A stretch of 64,000 nt of DNA from Deltaproteobacteria bacterium UBA6106 (GCA_002428485.1 DIWM01000048.1:69162-133161), one strand, 5' to 3'. Counted from the stretch's first letter, positions 16,160 to 26,102 are shown. The notes: generated by a model not told the origin, from the letters alone. Made by a program: numbers and translations.

Positions 16160-17663
16160 AACACGCTCCCCTGGCAACCCTGTCCGGGATATCGTCAAAA
16201 AAGGCTCTGTTATAACACTGGTAACGCTTATCAGCAGGCCGCTGGGCTACATCAGAGAGGCGATCCAGGCATATCTTTTCGGCGCCACTCTCCTCGTTGA
16301 CGCATTCATCGTTGCCTTCAATTTCCCCGAGCTTGTTCAAACCCTCTTCTTTTCCGGGGCGACGAGCGCTTTTCTCATACCGGTCTGCACAAGGTACCTG
16401 CATGACCACGATGAGTATTCAAAGATCTATTCCACGTTTATCAACCTCTCCCTGCTGATCACCTTTTTCGTCTCGGTTGTATTCTTTATATTCAGCTCAG
16501 TCATCACAGGCATGATCGCGCCCGGCTTCAGCCCCGAAGCAAAGGAGATCACGAGAAATCTCTTTGTCATCATGATACCTGTCATCTCGCTCCATACGCT
16601 GCTGTCCGTCATGAAGGCCTTTCTCAACGCAAAGGAACACTTCGCTGCGCCGGAGATGTCAGGCATTCTCTGGAACATCGCCTTTATCGCCGCGGCGCTC
16701 ACCCTGAAAGACAGGTTCGGCATATACAGCCTTGCTATCGGGGTCACCGCCGGCGCCTTTATGCAGATCATCATGCAATACCCATATCTCAGAAAGCTGG
16801 GCATTCGTTACAGCCTCTCCATGGATTTCAGCCACCCTTCTTTTTCGGAAGCCAGGAACCTCTTTTTGGGCGCTCTGATAGCTACATCTATCGTCCCCAT
16901 CAACAGCTTTGTCGGCAGGATCATCGCTTCCTATCTTCCCCAGGGCGAGGTGGCGTCTCTGTCGTATGCGTTCAGGATATTTATCCTGCCCTTCAGTCTT
17001 TTTGCCGTGCCTGTCTATACGGTCACGTTTTCAAAGATCTCCAGGTTTTACCACGACAGGGATTGGCACGGCATAACTGCGCATATTGACAGCTCGATCA
17101 TTCTCCTGTGCATCACGCTGATACCCTCGACAATCCTGCTCTGCACGATCGGCGACATCTGCACAAAGATCCTTTACGAGAGGGGCGCCTTCGGGGCGCA
17201 TGAAACGTATATCACGAACCGCGCACTTTTCGGCTACAGCATAGGGATCATCTTTTACGCTCTCTCTATTTCATTGGTAAGGGTATTTAACGCCCTCCAC
17301 GACATGAAGACCCCTGCCCTCGTGGGGATAACATCGATCTTTCTCAATGCCATACTTGCGTCTATCCTTATGGCGCCGCTTAAAAACCTCGGGATATCGC
17401 TTGCGACCTCGATCGTATCGCTTTATAACTTTGTTTTTCTCTACATCCTTCTCAGAAAAAAGATCCAATACCGCATGGCAAAAAGGACGGTCAGGGATAT
17501 CGTTAAAGCGCTCCTCGCAGGCATCATCCTCACGCTCATCATCGCTTTAGCGCGATACATCTTCACCAACATTTATGCCGTTCTTTTTTCCGCCGTTCTT
17601 CTCACGGCAGTAGTCTACGGGCTATTCTTCAAGAGCTACTACCTCTCAATTCTTAAAAAATGA
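16140..17663 (+). CDS. murJ: Lipid II flippase MurJ
   Basis: MurJ (MviN) flips lipid II across the inner membrane for peptidoglycan synthesis. The 507-residue protein is hydrophobic throughout with about 14 transmembrane helices; the N-terminal SRPLGYIREAIQAYLFGAT, the DAFIVAFNFPELVQTLFFSG segment and FSAFLIP-like GATSAFLIPVC are diagnostic. It starts with a TTG overlapping the end of the sigma gene by 20 bases, so the proC-pcm-rpoS-murJ unit is one operon with coupled translation. Confidence 0.94.
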   Translation: MEQKTSETRSPGNPVRDIVKKGSVITLVTLISRPLGYIREAIQAYLFGATLLVDAFIVAFNFPELVQTLFFSGATSAFLIPVCTRYLHDHDEYSKIYSTFINLSLLITFFVSVVFFIFSSVITGMIAPGFSPEAKEITRNLFVIMIPVISLHTLLSVMKAFLNAKEHFAAPEMSGILWNIAFIAAALTLKDRFGIYSLAIGVTAGAFMQIIMQYPYLRKLGIRYSLSMDFSHPSFSEARNLFLGALIATSIVPINSFVGRIIASYLPQGEVASLSYAFRIFILPFSLFAVPVYTVTFSKISRFYHDRDWHGITAHIDSSIILLCITLIPSTILLCTIGDICTKILYERGAFGAHETYITNRALFGYSIGIIFYALSISLVRVFNALHDMKTPALVGITSIFLNAILASILMAPLKNLGISLATSIVSLYNFVFLYILLRKKIQYRMAKRTVRDIVKALLAGIILTLIIALARYIFTNIYAVLFSAVLLTAVVYGLFFKSYYLSILKK

Positions 17664-17696
17664 CCGGTTGGTGATTACACTGTCAAGCCCTGCGCA

Positions 17697-19292
17697 TTAC
17701 TTTGCTTTGCGATATTTCGCCCTCAACTCCTTTTTCAATATCTTCCCCTGAGGATTCTTGGGCAAGGATTCGACAAATTCTACTGAACGTGGCGCCTTGT
17801 ACCGCGCAAGGTTTTCTTTGCAAAAATTGGCAATATCATCTTCGCCGGCAGACTGTCCCGGCTTTAGAACAATCACGGCATGAACCCTTTCCACCCATTT
17901 TTCATCGGGGACGCCGATCACGGCGCACTCCATTACTGCCGGGTGGCGGTAGAGCACTTCCTCCACTTCGCGCGGATAGATGTTCTCGCCCCCCGAGATC
18001 ACTAAGTCCTTCTTCCTATCAACAATATACATATAGCCCTGGTCGTCGTAATAACCCATATCACCGGTATGGAGCCATCCGTCTACGATTGTTTCCTGGG
18101 TAAGCTCCGGTTTGCGCCAGTAGCCGACCATAACGGACTTGCTCTGAACGATGATCTCACCGACAACCCCCGGCTCCACGTCATTGCCGTTATCATCCAC
18201 AATTCTCGCATGAACCCACAGGCATGGCTGTCCGCAGGAAGCGAGGACCTTTTGCTCTTCAGGGGATTTGTTGACGACATTGTGCGATTCCATCGACAGG
18301 ATTGAAATATCGGGACCTGATTCTGTCTGCCCGTAACCCTGGGCAAAGATGGGGCCGAACTTGTCCATCCCCTTGCGGAGCAGCTCCACGGGCATGGGAG
18401 AGGCTGCATACCATATCCGGTTCAGCTTTGTGAGATCATAACGGTCCATGTCCGGCACGTTGAGCATGCTTACCAGATGGGTAGGTACGATATGAATGTC
18501 CGTTGCCTGCTCGTCCGCGAGGGCCTGCATAGTAGCTGCAGCGTCGTAGGAACGCTGCGACATGATCACATTGCAGGCGCCGGCACTGAAAAAGGCCCAG
18601 AAGTGGGACCAGCCGCCGATGTGGAAGAGGGGGAGGATCATGATGTGCCTGTGCTCCTGCTGAATGCCGATCGTAAACACCTTTGTCCGGGCTTCTTCGA
18701 GTTTGCGGTAATGCGTGTAGATGGCGCCCCGCGGCACTCCGGTGGTGCCGCTTGTATAGAAGATGATGAAAGGATCGTCTTCATCAACCACCGCAGGGGG
18801 CTCCTCCTGAGGAAAGCGGGCAAGAAGTTCCTGGTGATCAAGCATACCATCCGCCTTGCCTTCCAATGAGATATAATGGGAAACCTGCAGTAAACGAGAA
18901 CGTATGCTATCAACGGTTTCTACCAATTCGGGGCCGACGAACAATGCGCGGACCCCGGAGTCGCTGATGATGTAAACAAGTTCATCAGCACCCATCCTGG
19001 GATTGATGGGACACACGACAAATCCTCCTTTCATCGCGGCTCCGGTAACATCGGTGCACTCGAGACAGTTCCAGGAAAGAAGGCCGATCCCGTCGCCCTT
19101 TTTGAGACCCAATAACAAAAGGGCGTGGATAAGACTGTTGACGCGCTTGTTATATTGAGAAAAGGTTACCCGTTGTGTCCCATACACAAAAACTTCACGA
19201 TCTGCCCTGAGAAGGGCGTTCCGGTAAATAATGTCTGCATATGTACCGATGTTGTAGCGGCTTAATTCTTTTAAAATAAGTTTTTTTGACAT
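17697..19292 (-). CDS. AMP-dependent acyl-CoA synthetase/ligase
   Basis: ANL-superfamily enzyme that activates a carboxylic acid via an acyl-adenylate and transfers it to CoA. The 531-residue protein has the P-loop FYTSGTTGVPRGAIYTH, the A5 motif YGQTESGPD, the A7-A8 hinge DGWLHTGDMGYYDDQGY and DRKKDLVISGGENIYPREVE, and the catalytic lysine motif NPQGKILKKELR. It resembles medium/long-chain acyl-CoA ligases, but an aromatic acid substrate cannot be excluded in a likely syntrophic degrader. It stands alone, convergent with murJ; GAGGAG precedes its ATG. Confidence 0.9.
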   Translation of the reverse strand: MSKKLILKELSRYNIGTYADIIYRNALLRADREVFVYGTQRVTFSQYNKRVNSLIHALLLLGLKKGDGIGLLSWNCLECTDVTGAAMKGGFVVCPINPRMGADELVYIISDSGVRALFVGPELVETVDSIRSRLLQVSHYISLEGKADGMLDHQELLARFPQEEPPAVVDEDDPFIIFYTSGTTGVPRGAIYTHYRKLEEARTKVFTIGIQQEHRHIMILPLFHIGGWSHFWAFFSAGACNVIMSQRSYDAAATMQALADEQATDIHIVPTHLVSMLNVPDMDRYDLTKLNRIWYAASPMPVELLRKGMDKFGPIFAQGYGQTESGPDISILSMESHNVVNKSPEEQKVLASCGQPCLWVHARIVDDNGNDVEPGVVGEIIVQSKSVMVGYWRKPELTQETIVDGWLHTGDMGYYDDQGYMYIVDRKKDLVISGGENIYPREVEEVLYRHPAVMECAVIGVPDEKWVERVHAVIVLKPGQSAGEDDIANFCKENLARYKAPRSVEFVESLPKNPQGKILKKELRAKYRKAK

Positions 19293-19365
19293 CTCGTTCT
19301 CCTCATAAAAATAAACTACCCCGCAGCAAGCTGCGAGGTATCAGAGGATAGAAACGGCATGATTA

Positions 19366-19413
19366 TGCCCCCTCACCCTACCCTCTCCCGCGAGGGGAGA
19401 GGGAACAACGCTA
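19366..19413. repeat. CCCTCTCCCGCGAGGGGAG hairpin repeat
   Basis: A single copy of the family also found at 5105-5190 and 56755-56958. The core CCCTCTCC-CGCG-AGGGGAGAGGG folds as a strong hairpin between the acyl-CoA ligase start and the end of the flavoprotein gene. Confidence 0.75.
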
Positions 19414-19415
19414 CG

Positions 19416-19844
19416 CTATATCATATTTTCCCAACCCTGACCCCTGTCGGCCAGCGGGCGAAGTTCTGTTATCTCAAAGGACACCGCAAATTTCATCATT
19501 TTTGCAGCGCCTTCATTTCCCTTTTTGATGAACGACTCTCTGATGCCGTCGAGCAGCTCGCCTGTTGACTGTATAGAAACAACTTTCAGATACACCCTTA
19601 CCCCTTTCCACTCCGGTACGCTTTTTCCTGGCTCCAGAATTGTGAATACCGCATAGGGATTTTCCTGAAGGTTCGCCAGGGTGCGGTTTTGACCAAGCCC
19701 TGCAACAACTGTTTTTTCATCAACCATACGCGGAGATCCGAGATGTGCTATGTTTGGTTTTCCGTCTTTGCTTGCTGTGCCCAAGACGCCTATTCTTGGT
19801 TGTTTATTGAAAAACTCCATCAGATCTTTCAGTGTCTTTGCCAT
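19416..19844 (-). CDS. Pyridoxamine 5'-phosphate oxidase-like (split-barrel FMN-binding) protein
   Basis: A 142-residue protein of the split-barrel flavin-binding fold. The segment QPRIGVLGTASKDGKPNIAH followed by GLGQNRTLANLQENPYAV is the typical FMN-contact region. Members include small FMN-dependent reductases and F420-like enzymes, so no substrate is assigned. The ATG at 19844 is preceded by AAGGAGGT at ideal spacing; a longer frame from 19904 has no such site and runs through the promoter. Monocistronic by layout. Confidence 0.85.
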   Translation of the reverse strand: MAKTLKDLMEFFNKQPRIGVLGTASKDGKPNIAHLGSPRMVDEKTVVAGLGQNRTLANLQENPYAVFTILEPGKSVPEWKGVRVYLKVVSIQSTGELLDGIRESFIKKGNEGAAKMMKFAVSFEITELRPLADRGQGWENMI

Positions 19845-19874
19845 ATTTACCTCCTTAAGATTGCTGCTTTTGCA

Positions 19875-19904
19875 ATGATACCACCTAAAAACTATTGAGG
19901 TCAA
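19875..19904 (-). promoter_or_regulatory. Promoter of the split-barrel flavoprotein gene
   Basis: On the minus strand TTGACC (19904-19899) and TATCAT (19880-19875) are spaced by 18 bases, 30 bases before the ATG at 19844. Confidence 0.55.
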
Positions 19905-19942
19905 GAATCCGGTTTTTTAAACGTTACCGGAATTTAGATGGT

Positions 19943-19972
19943 TTGCAACTCGCCTGTAAAATATAGTATATT
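19943..19972 (+). promoter_or_regulatory. Probable promoter of cobO
   Basis: TTGCAA at 19943-19948 and TATATT at 19967-19972, spacing 18. No cobalamin riboswitch fold is recognisable in the 170 bases before cobO. Confidence 0.4.
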
Positions 19973-20015
19973 TTTTTGCAATAATGAAATGACATCAGCA
20001 AGGGAGCGTTGATCT

Positions 20016-20594
20016 ATGGATATTCCTGAAAAGAATACCCCTGAAAGGAACGGAAGCACGGTGGAACAGGAGAGAGGTTACATCATTGTCCTGACCGGCA
20101 ACGGCAAGGGCAAAACAACCTCTGCGATGGGCATGGCAATGAGAGCTATGGGGCACGGAACCAAGGTTATCATGCTCCAGTTTCTCAAAGGCACATGGCG
20201 CTACGGCGAGCTGGAAACGGCGAAGAGGCTTGCGCCTGACTTTTCTATCCACCCGCTTGGCTCAGGGTTTGTCCATGTGGATCCCGAAAACCCTGACCCT
20301 GCCGATATAGAAACCGCGCGGAAGGCATGGGAGATCTGCAAAGAGGCCTTATTTTCCGGAAAATACGGGATGATAATATTTGATGAAATAAACAATGCAA
20401 TAGCCTATGGATTGCTTCCTGTTGACGAGGTGCTGGAAGCCCTCAAAAAACGTCCGCAAAATCTGCACGTAGTCCTCACCGGGCGGGATGCCCACCCCCG
20501 CCTGCTGGAAATGGCCGATCTGGTTACAGAAGTTACAGAGGTGAGGCACCCTTACCGGAAAGGCGCGGCTGTACGAAAAGGGATAGAGTACTAA
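20016..20594 (+). CDS. cobO: Cob(I)yrinic acid a,c-diamide adenosyltransferase (CobO/BtuR type)
   Basis: Transfers the 5'-deoxyadenosyl group of ATP to the cobalt of corrinoids, making adenosylcobamide. The 192-residue protein has a P-loop at Gly28-Thr35 (GNGKGKTTSAMG), the MLQFLKGTWRYGE segment, the acidic FDEINNAIAYGLL strand and the C-terminal VTEVRHPYRKGAAVRKGIEY typical of the CobA/BtuR family. It supplies cofactor for the corrinoid-dependent enzymes of this genome. It is separated by 80 bases from the HD gene downstream. Confidence 0.94.
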   Translation: MDIPEKNTPERNGSTVEQERGYIIVLTGNGKGKTTSAMGMAMRAMGHGTKVIMLQFLKGTWRYGELETAKRLAPDFSIHPLGSGFVHVDPENPDPADIETARKAWEICKEALFSGKYGMIIFDEINNAIAYGLLPVDEVLEALKKRPQNLHVVLTGRDAHPRLLEMADLVTEVTEVRHPYRKGAAVRKGIEY

Positions 20595-20675
20595 TGCCAA
20601 ATATTTTTCTTTATTATTCCTTTTTTTTATTTAGAATAATGCAAAGTATGACAATTTATTCGGAGGGAATCGAAG

Positions 20676-21524
20676 ATGCCCCCAAATAGCATTCTGACCT
20701 ATGAAAATATCCTGGGAGAGATCAAAACCATATGCATGGCCAACTACCATGATGACGATGTGGGCCTCGTTGAGCGTGTCTTCAAGGATTCCATAAGCCT
20801 TTTCGACGGAAAGACAGAGGGCTTTCTGAAATGCGATACCAGATACCACAACATCATCCATACCCTCCAGACGATCCCGCCATTCATAGAGATCGTTGAC
20901 GGCTGGAACAAAAGCAAAAGCGACCCTTTTGTTTCCAAAAAATATTATATGCTCGGCATTATAGCGGTCATCCTTCACGATACGGGGTATATAAAATGCG
21001 ATGACGACACAGGGGGAACGGGCGCAAAATATACCTTCACACACGTTCAGCGGAGCATCGATTTTGCCGGGGCCTATCTCCCGCGGATCGGCCTCGACAC
21101 AGACAGCATCGTCAGCGTTCAGAACGCCATCCGCTGCACCGGCGTCATCTTCGACAACAAGGTGCATTTTCATTCGGGCGAGGAAAGGATAATTGGATAC
21201 GCCCTCGGCACGGCGGATCTTCTCGGACAGATGTCGGCCTCTGACTATGTAGACAAGCTCCCTGCCCTCTACCTTGAATTTGAAGAGGCGTACGGCTTCG
21301 AGGGCCTGGAGAATCTCTACGGCAGGGGATCAACACTGTTTGAAGATAGTCGTCATCTTGTTGAAAACACGCCGATCTTTTTTGAAAAGGTCGTCATGGA
21401 GCGCTTCAAGATAATGGGGTCTGTGTACACATACCTCACATATCATTATAACAGCAGCGACAATCCTTATATCAAAGAGATAGAAAAGAATATTGGCAAA
21501 ATAAAGAACATCGCTGCCACATAA
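20676..21524 (+). CDS. HD-domain phosphohydrolase-like protein
   Basis: A 282-residue protein with an HD-type metal-binding pattern: RYHNIIHT (His58, His62), HDTGY (His101-Asp102) and FTHVQRS (His123), followed by a helical C-terminal half. The sequence of histidines and aspartate fits HD hydrolases acting on nucleotides or cyclic dinucleotides, but the usual HD-GYP GYP signature is absent and there is no sensory domain. GGAGGG precedes the ATG. The neighbours (cobO, ubiE) do not suggest a substrate. Confidence 0.75.
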   Translation: MPPNSILTYENILGEIKTICMANYHDDDVGLVERVFKDSISLFDGKTEGFLKCDTRYHNIIHTLQTIPPFIEIVDGWNKSKSDPFVSKKYYMLGIIAVILHDTGYIKCDDDTGGTGAKYTFTHVQRSIDFAGAYLPRIGLDTDSIVSVQNAIRCTGVIFDNKVHFHSGEERIIGYALGTADLLGQMSASDYVDKLPALYLEFEEAYGFEGLENLYGRGSTLFEDSRHLVENTPIFFEKVVMERFKIMGSVYTYLTYHYNSSDNPYIKEIEKNIGKIKNIAAT

Positions 21525-21552
21525 TAACCGACACACACGGTGAAAATCCCTG

Positions 21553-22308
21553 ATGGAAAAACCTTCGAAGAATAAATACCCTTCTGTAACGCACATCAGC
21601 AACGCTGAGCATATCGGGATTGTAAAAGAAATATTTTCCACGATAACTGAGCGTTACGATCTTCTTAATCACGTGCTCAGCATGGGGATTGACGTATACT
21701 GGCGCAGGTTTACCGTAAAAAAGATGCGCTTTTTCAAAACCTTCCGCCTCCTTGACGTTGCCACAGGGACCGGTGACATTGCCATCTGCGCCTCGGCTGC
21801 AAATCCCGATATCGGCATAACAGGCCTTGACTTCACCTGGAATATGCTTAAAGCGGGAAAGATAAAGATATCCCGCAAAAAGCCTGACCAAAAGATCGCC
21901 CTGGTGCAGGGCGACGTTATGTCCCTGCCATTTTCCGACAATACCTTTGATGTCGTTTCCATAGCCTTCGGCATCCGAAACATACCCGACAGGAAAGCAG
22001 CCATAGAAGAGATGATCCGTGTGCTGGTACCGGGCGGCAGGCTCATGATTCTGGAGATGACGTTCGCGAGGCACTCCCTTTTCAGGAAGGCCATCGGGTT
22101 CTATCTGAACCGCATCCTTCCTCTTGTAGCAGGAAAGATCACGGCAAATCCCGGCGCCTATCATTACCTGGCAGACTCGATCATGAACTTTCCCCCGCCT
22201 GCCGAATTCGCAGGATCCCTTGAGGGCCTTGGCCTCAAAGAGGTCACTGCGCACCCCCTCACCTTCGGCATCACCTTCCTCTATATAGGCCTGAAACCTG
22301 AGGGATAA
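21553..22308 (+). CDS. ubiE: Demethylmenaquinone/ubiquinone C-methyltransferase (UbiE/MenG)
   Basis: SAM-dependent methyltransferase of the UbiE/MenG family, 251 residues, catalysing the last C-methylation of menaquinone in anaerobes. The SAM motif LLDVATGTGDIAICA, the NTFDVVSIAFGIRNIPDR segment and the VPGGRLMILEM strand are all characteristic. Given an anaerobic host, menaquinone is the expected product. It ends just before a strong intrinsic terminator. Confidence 0.92.
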   Translation: MEKPSKNKYPSVTHISNAEHIGIVKEIFSTITERYDLLNHVLSMGIDVYWRRFTVKKMRFFKTFRLLDVATGTGDIAICASAANPDIGITGLDFTWNMLKAGKIKISRKKPDQKIALVQGDVMSLPFSDNTFDVVSIAFGIRNIPDRKAAIEEMIRVLVPGGRLMILEMTFARHSLFRKAIGFYLNRILPLVAGKITANPGAYHYLADSIMNFPPPAEFAGSLEGLGLKEVTAHPLTFGITFLYIGLKPEG

Positions 22309-22318
22309 AACCAAAGAT

Positions 22319-22365
22319 AAAATATTACCCATTTCACGCTATGCATCATATGGGTAATATTTTTT
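22319..22365 (+). terminator. Intrinsic terminator after ubiE
   Basis: A 14-bp perfect stem (AAAATATTACCCAT at 22319-22332 with its complement at 22350-22363) closes a 17-base loop and ends in a T-run. It begins 11 bases after the ubiE stop. Confidence 0.85.
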
Positions 22366-22523
22366 ATAATTATCCAAAAATGGGCTTTCTCGCCTTCCGA
22401 CATGCTTACGCAGTATTTACCTGCATCCGGAATCGAGTATCCGGCATCATATTTCTATAAGCTGGTTCTACGCCCTCGGTTGACTAACATCAATGCCCGT
22501 GTTATCATGTTTTATAACATCTC

Positions 22524-25500
22524 ATGAAAAAAAATCCCCGAAAACCCGCGCACCGCTCTCCCACTATGGAATTCCATGTCTCCCGAAGATCGCGGGACTT
22601 CTATCGTTTCAGCGAGGCCCTTTTTTCTCTCAGCGGCAACGTCATCTTTACAAACTTCTACGCCGCCCGGGTCTTTGTCCAGAAGATCAACGAGAAAAAG
22701 GACCTCATCAACTTTCCTGAAGGAGCGGTCAAGGCGGGCCAACTGATCGCCATGGGCCTCATCGACGAAATCCTCCACTACGTCGCCAGGCAGTACCGGA
22801 ACGATATCAACAAAAAAACAATGGCGCAGGCTCTCTCGGCGCTGCATGAAAGGCTTGGCAGAGAAAATGTCGAGGGTGCAATGCATCATTTTGTTGATGC
22901 CTTTCCGCCGCTTCGGGTGTACAAGAACGAGGTCGGCATCGCAGATTACCTGAACGGCGACACAGAGGGGATCCCGAACAGGCAGATCATCCTTGAGGAG
23001 ATGCTTCTTCTGTGGCTTGCGAATATGAATTCCGCCTTTTCTCCATTTTTCGAGCTTTTCGACGACGTCAGCCTGAAAAAAGAAACGGCCTATCTCCAGG
23101 TCATATCAGGGCTGATAGACCATTTTCATTCGGAACCGCCGTTCGGCCCCGATCATCAGAACCTCGTCGACATGCTGAGGAGCCCTGCCCTTGCAGCCCC
23201 CCATTCCCTTTCGGGCCAGCTTGCGTATATCATGGAACGCTGGGGCCATATTCTTCGCAAATACCTGCCGCTTATCCTCAAGAGCCTCGACCTCTTCAAG
23301 GAAGAACAGAAACTGCCCTTCCTGGGCGCAGGGCCGTCAGAGGTTACAAGGCTTAAAGAACTTGGACTTGAGCTCGAACCCGAACACTTCACGCCGGACA
23401 GCGAGTGGATGCCTCGTCTCGTCCTCATTGCAAAGAACATCTACGTCTGGCTCGACCAGCTTTCTAAAAAATATCAGCGCAGCATTACGAGACTCGATGA
23501 GATTCCCGATGAAGAGCTCGATACCCTGAGGAAAATGGGCATAACCGGCCTCTGGCTCATAGGCGTCTGGGAGCGGAGCCCCGCGTCGCAGAAGATCAAG
23601 CAGCTCTGCGGCAACCCCGAGGCCGTGCCGTCTGCATACTCCCTCTACGACTACATCATCGCCTCTGATCTCGGTGGCGACGAGGCATTCAACAGCCTCA
23701 GGGATCGGGCCTGGAAGCGCGGCATCAGGCTGGCAAGCGACATGGTGCCCAACCACGTGGGCATCTATTCCAGGTGGATGACAGAGCACCCCGACTGGTT
23801 CATCTCATTGGACCAGAACCCTTTTCCCTGGTACACCTACGGAGGCCTTGACCTCTCCCATGACGAGCGCGTTTCCATCTTTATCGAAGACCACTACTAT
23901 GAGCGCACTGACGCGGCCGTGGTCTTTAAGCGAAGAGACAAGTGGACAGGGGACGAAAAATACGTCTACCACGGCAACGACGGAACGAGCATGCCCTGGA
24001 ACGATACGGCGCAGCTCAACTACCTCAACCCGGAAGTGCGGGAGGCAATGATCAATACGATCATCGCCGTTGCAAAACGATTCCCTATCATCCGCTTCGA
24101 CGCCGCCATGACGCTCACGAAGCGCCACTACCAGCGCCTGTGGTTCCCTGAACCCGGAACAGGCGGAGCGATCCCCACGCGCGTTGAGCACGGCCTCACG
24201 AAACACCAGTTCAACTCCCTCATGCCCAATGAATTCTGGCGCGAGGTTGTGGACCGCGTTGCACAGGAGGCGCCGGACACGCTGCTTCTCGCCGAGGCCT
24301 TCTGGCTGCTCGAAGGCTACTTCGTGAGGACGCTGGGGATGCACAGGGTCTATAACAGCGCCTTCATGAACATGCTCCGCGACGAAGAGAACGCCAAGTA
24401 CCGCCAGGTAATGAAGAATACCCTTGAGTTCGACCCGGAGATCCTGAGGCGCTTTGTCAACTTCATGAACAACCCGGACGAGAGGACAGCCGTCGACCAG
24501 TTCGGCAAGGACAGCAAGTATTTTGGCGTCTGCACCTTGATGATAACGCTGCCGGGCCTTCCCATGTTCGGCCACGGCCAGATCGAGGGCTTCTCGGAAA
24601 AGTACGGCATGGAATACAGGAAGGCATACTGGGAAGAAGAACCTGACGGGTATCTCATCGAAAGGCACGAGAGGGAGATCTTCCCGCTGCTCCATAAACG
24701 ATACCTCTTCGCTGGGGTCGAGCATTTCCTCCTCTACGACTTTTTCACTCCTGACGGCCATGTGAATGAGGATGTCTTCGCCTATTCCAACCGGTACGGG
24801 AGCGAGAAGTCGCTTGTCGTCTACAATAACAAGAACGCATCGCTTCGCGGCTGGATACGCACGTCTGTAAGTTTTGCCGTAAAGGGCGGCGATATGAGCC
24901 AGCCGATTCTCGTCCAGAAGACGCTCACCGAGGGCCTCGGGATAAGCGGAAAGCCGGGGCATTTCACTATATTCAGCGACAACACAACGGGCCTCCAGTA
25001 TATCAGGGAAAGCAGGGGCCTCGTGGAAAAAGGCCTCTATATCGAGCTTGGCCCTTACCAGCACCACGTCTTCCTCGACATAGCGGAGATCGAGGATAAT
25101 GCATGGTCTCACTACGCCCAGTTGAACACATACCTGAACGGCCTCGGCGTCCCGAACATCGACGACGCAATACGCGAGATCTTCCTCCAGCCCATCCACC
25201 AGAGCTTCAAGGAACTCATCAACGTCCATATGCTGAAAGGGATGCTCGACGCGAAGATAGCGATCGCCCTGGAACAGATCGAGGATATACCTGTCCCGTT
25301 CCTGGATGAGATCCGTTGGAAGACGACAAACCTTGTACGGGAGATCAGGCAGTTTGCCAATGGCAACGCGGACGAGGGCCTTGTCGTGGAAAATATTATG
25401 AACGCACTCCATGCTACGCTTCATGGACAAAAAACGCTCGACCGGATCACAGGTACAGGCGAAGAGGATGGGAACAAGTTTACCGGGTTCCTGCGGACAG

Positions 25501-26060
25501 ACTTCTTCGGCGCTGACCACCATGTTCTGTGCCAGCTCAACTGGGTCTTTGTAAGGTCTATGGGCAAGGTCGTCGACACCCATACAAACCCCGACGAACA
25601 GGGCAGGAGCTGGATCGATGAGTGGCTCCTCGGCCGCATCATGGGCGACGCCCTGCAGGAGCTGGGATTAGATCCCGATGATGCGTACCGCGGCGTAATG
25701 GCAGTAAAGATATTCACCGGCCACCAGCACTGGTTCAGCGCTGCGCAGCCGCCCAGCCCGTACCAGGTCCTTACAACCTTCCTCAATGACAGCGAGGTAC
25801 AGGCCTTCCTGCAGATCAACCGCTACAAGGACATACTCTGGTTCAACAAGGACGCCTTCGAGCTTCTCCTTGCGTGGATGGCATTCACCGCAATAATATC
25901 TATCACGAGCGATTCCACCAGGACAGAAAATGGACAGGATGACAGCCTCACCGAATGTTTCACAGTCCTCTCCGAGCTCTACGAGGCATCAGAGAGATCC
26001 AACTACCAGGTGGAAAAACTTTTGGAGATCGTCCGGCAGAACGACGCAGCAAAACCCTGA
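22524..26060 (+). CDS. Large alpha-amylase-type glycoside hydrolase (GH13), 1178 aa
   Basis: A cytoplasmic GH13 (alpha-amylase superfamily) enzyme with no signal peptide. The catalytic barrel lies in the middle: conserved region I DMVPNHVG near residue 405, nucleophile region RFDAAMTL near 524, acid/base region LLAEAFW near 588, and a late-barrel FGHGQIEG near 683. About 300 residues precede the barrel and about 450 follow; neither part matches a domain I can name, and both look mostly helical. Its exact action on glycogen, maltodextrin or trehalose is open. The ATG has no clear ribosome binding site. A GH57 glucanotransferase at 44975-47032 may act on the same polymer. Confidence 0.85.
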   Translation: MKKNPRKPAHRSPTMEFHVSRRSRDFYRFSEALFSLSGNVIFTNFYAARVFVQKINEKKDLINFPEGAVKAGQLIAMGLIDEILHYVARQYRNDINKKTMAQALSALHERLGRENVEGAMHHFVDAFPPLRVYKNEVGIADYLNGDTEGIPNRQIILEEMLLLWLANMNSAFSPFFELFDDVSLKKETAYLQVISGLIDHFHSEPPFGPDHQNLVDMLRSPALAAPHSLSGQLAYIMERWGHILRKYLPLILKSLDLFKEEQKLPFLGAGPSEVTRLKELGLELEPEHFTPDSEWMPRLVLIAKNIYVWLDQLSKKYQRSITRLDEIPDEELDTLRKMGITGLWLIGVWERSPASQKIKQLCGNPEAVPSAYSLYDYIIASDLGGDEAFNSLRDRAWKRGIRLASDMVPNHVGIYSRWMTEHPDWFISLDQNPFPWYTYGGLDLSHDERVSIFIEDHYYERTDAAVVFKRRDKWTGDEKYVYHGNDGTSMPWNDTAQLNYLNPEVREAMINTIIAVAKRFPIIRFDAAMTLTKRHYQRLWFPEPGTGGAIPTRVEHGLTKHQFNSLMPNEFWREVVDRVAQEAPDTLLLAEAFWLLEGYFVRTLGMHRVYNSAFMNMLRDEENAKYRQVMKNTLEFDPEILRRFVNFMNNPDERTAVDQFGKDSKYFGVCTLMITLPGLPMFGHGQIEGFSEKYGMEYRKAYWEEEPDGYLIERHEREIFPLLHKRYLFAGVEHFLLYDFFTPDGHVNEDVFAYSNRYGSEKSLVVYNNKNASLRGWIRTSVSFAVKGGDMSQPILVQKTLTEGLGISGKPGHFTIFSDNTTGLQYIRESRGLVEKGLYIELGPYQHHVFLDIAEIEDNAWSHYAQLNTYLNGLGVPNIDDAIREIFLQPIHQSFKELINVHMLKGMLDAKIAIALEQIEDIPVPFLDEIRWKTTNLVREIRQFANGNADEGLVVENIMNALHATLHGQKTLDRITGTGEEDGNKFTGFLRTDFFGADHHVLCQLNWVFVRSMGKVVDTHTNPDEQGRSWIDEWLLGRIMGDALQELGLDPDDAYRGVMAVKIFTGHQHWFSAAQPPSPYQVLTTFLNDSEVQAFLQINRYKDILWFNKDAFELLLAWMAFTAIISITSDSTRTENGQDDSLTECFTVLSELYEASERSNYQVEKLLEIVRQNDAAKP

Positions 26061-26102
26061 GAAAAAATAAATCGGCCTACTTACAGTATATCGCATATCG
26101 AA

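Noticed and set aside
19905..20015. Possible cobalamin riboswitch before cobO
   Set aside because: No B12-box or matching stem set is visible; the gap is short and AT-rich with only a promoter-like pair of hexamers.
23805..25583. A long open frame (592 codons) on the minus strand inside the GH13 gene
   Set aside because: It is antisense to a protein with intact GH13 catalytic motifs and has no recognisable domain; it arises from the codon composition of the real gene.
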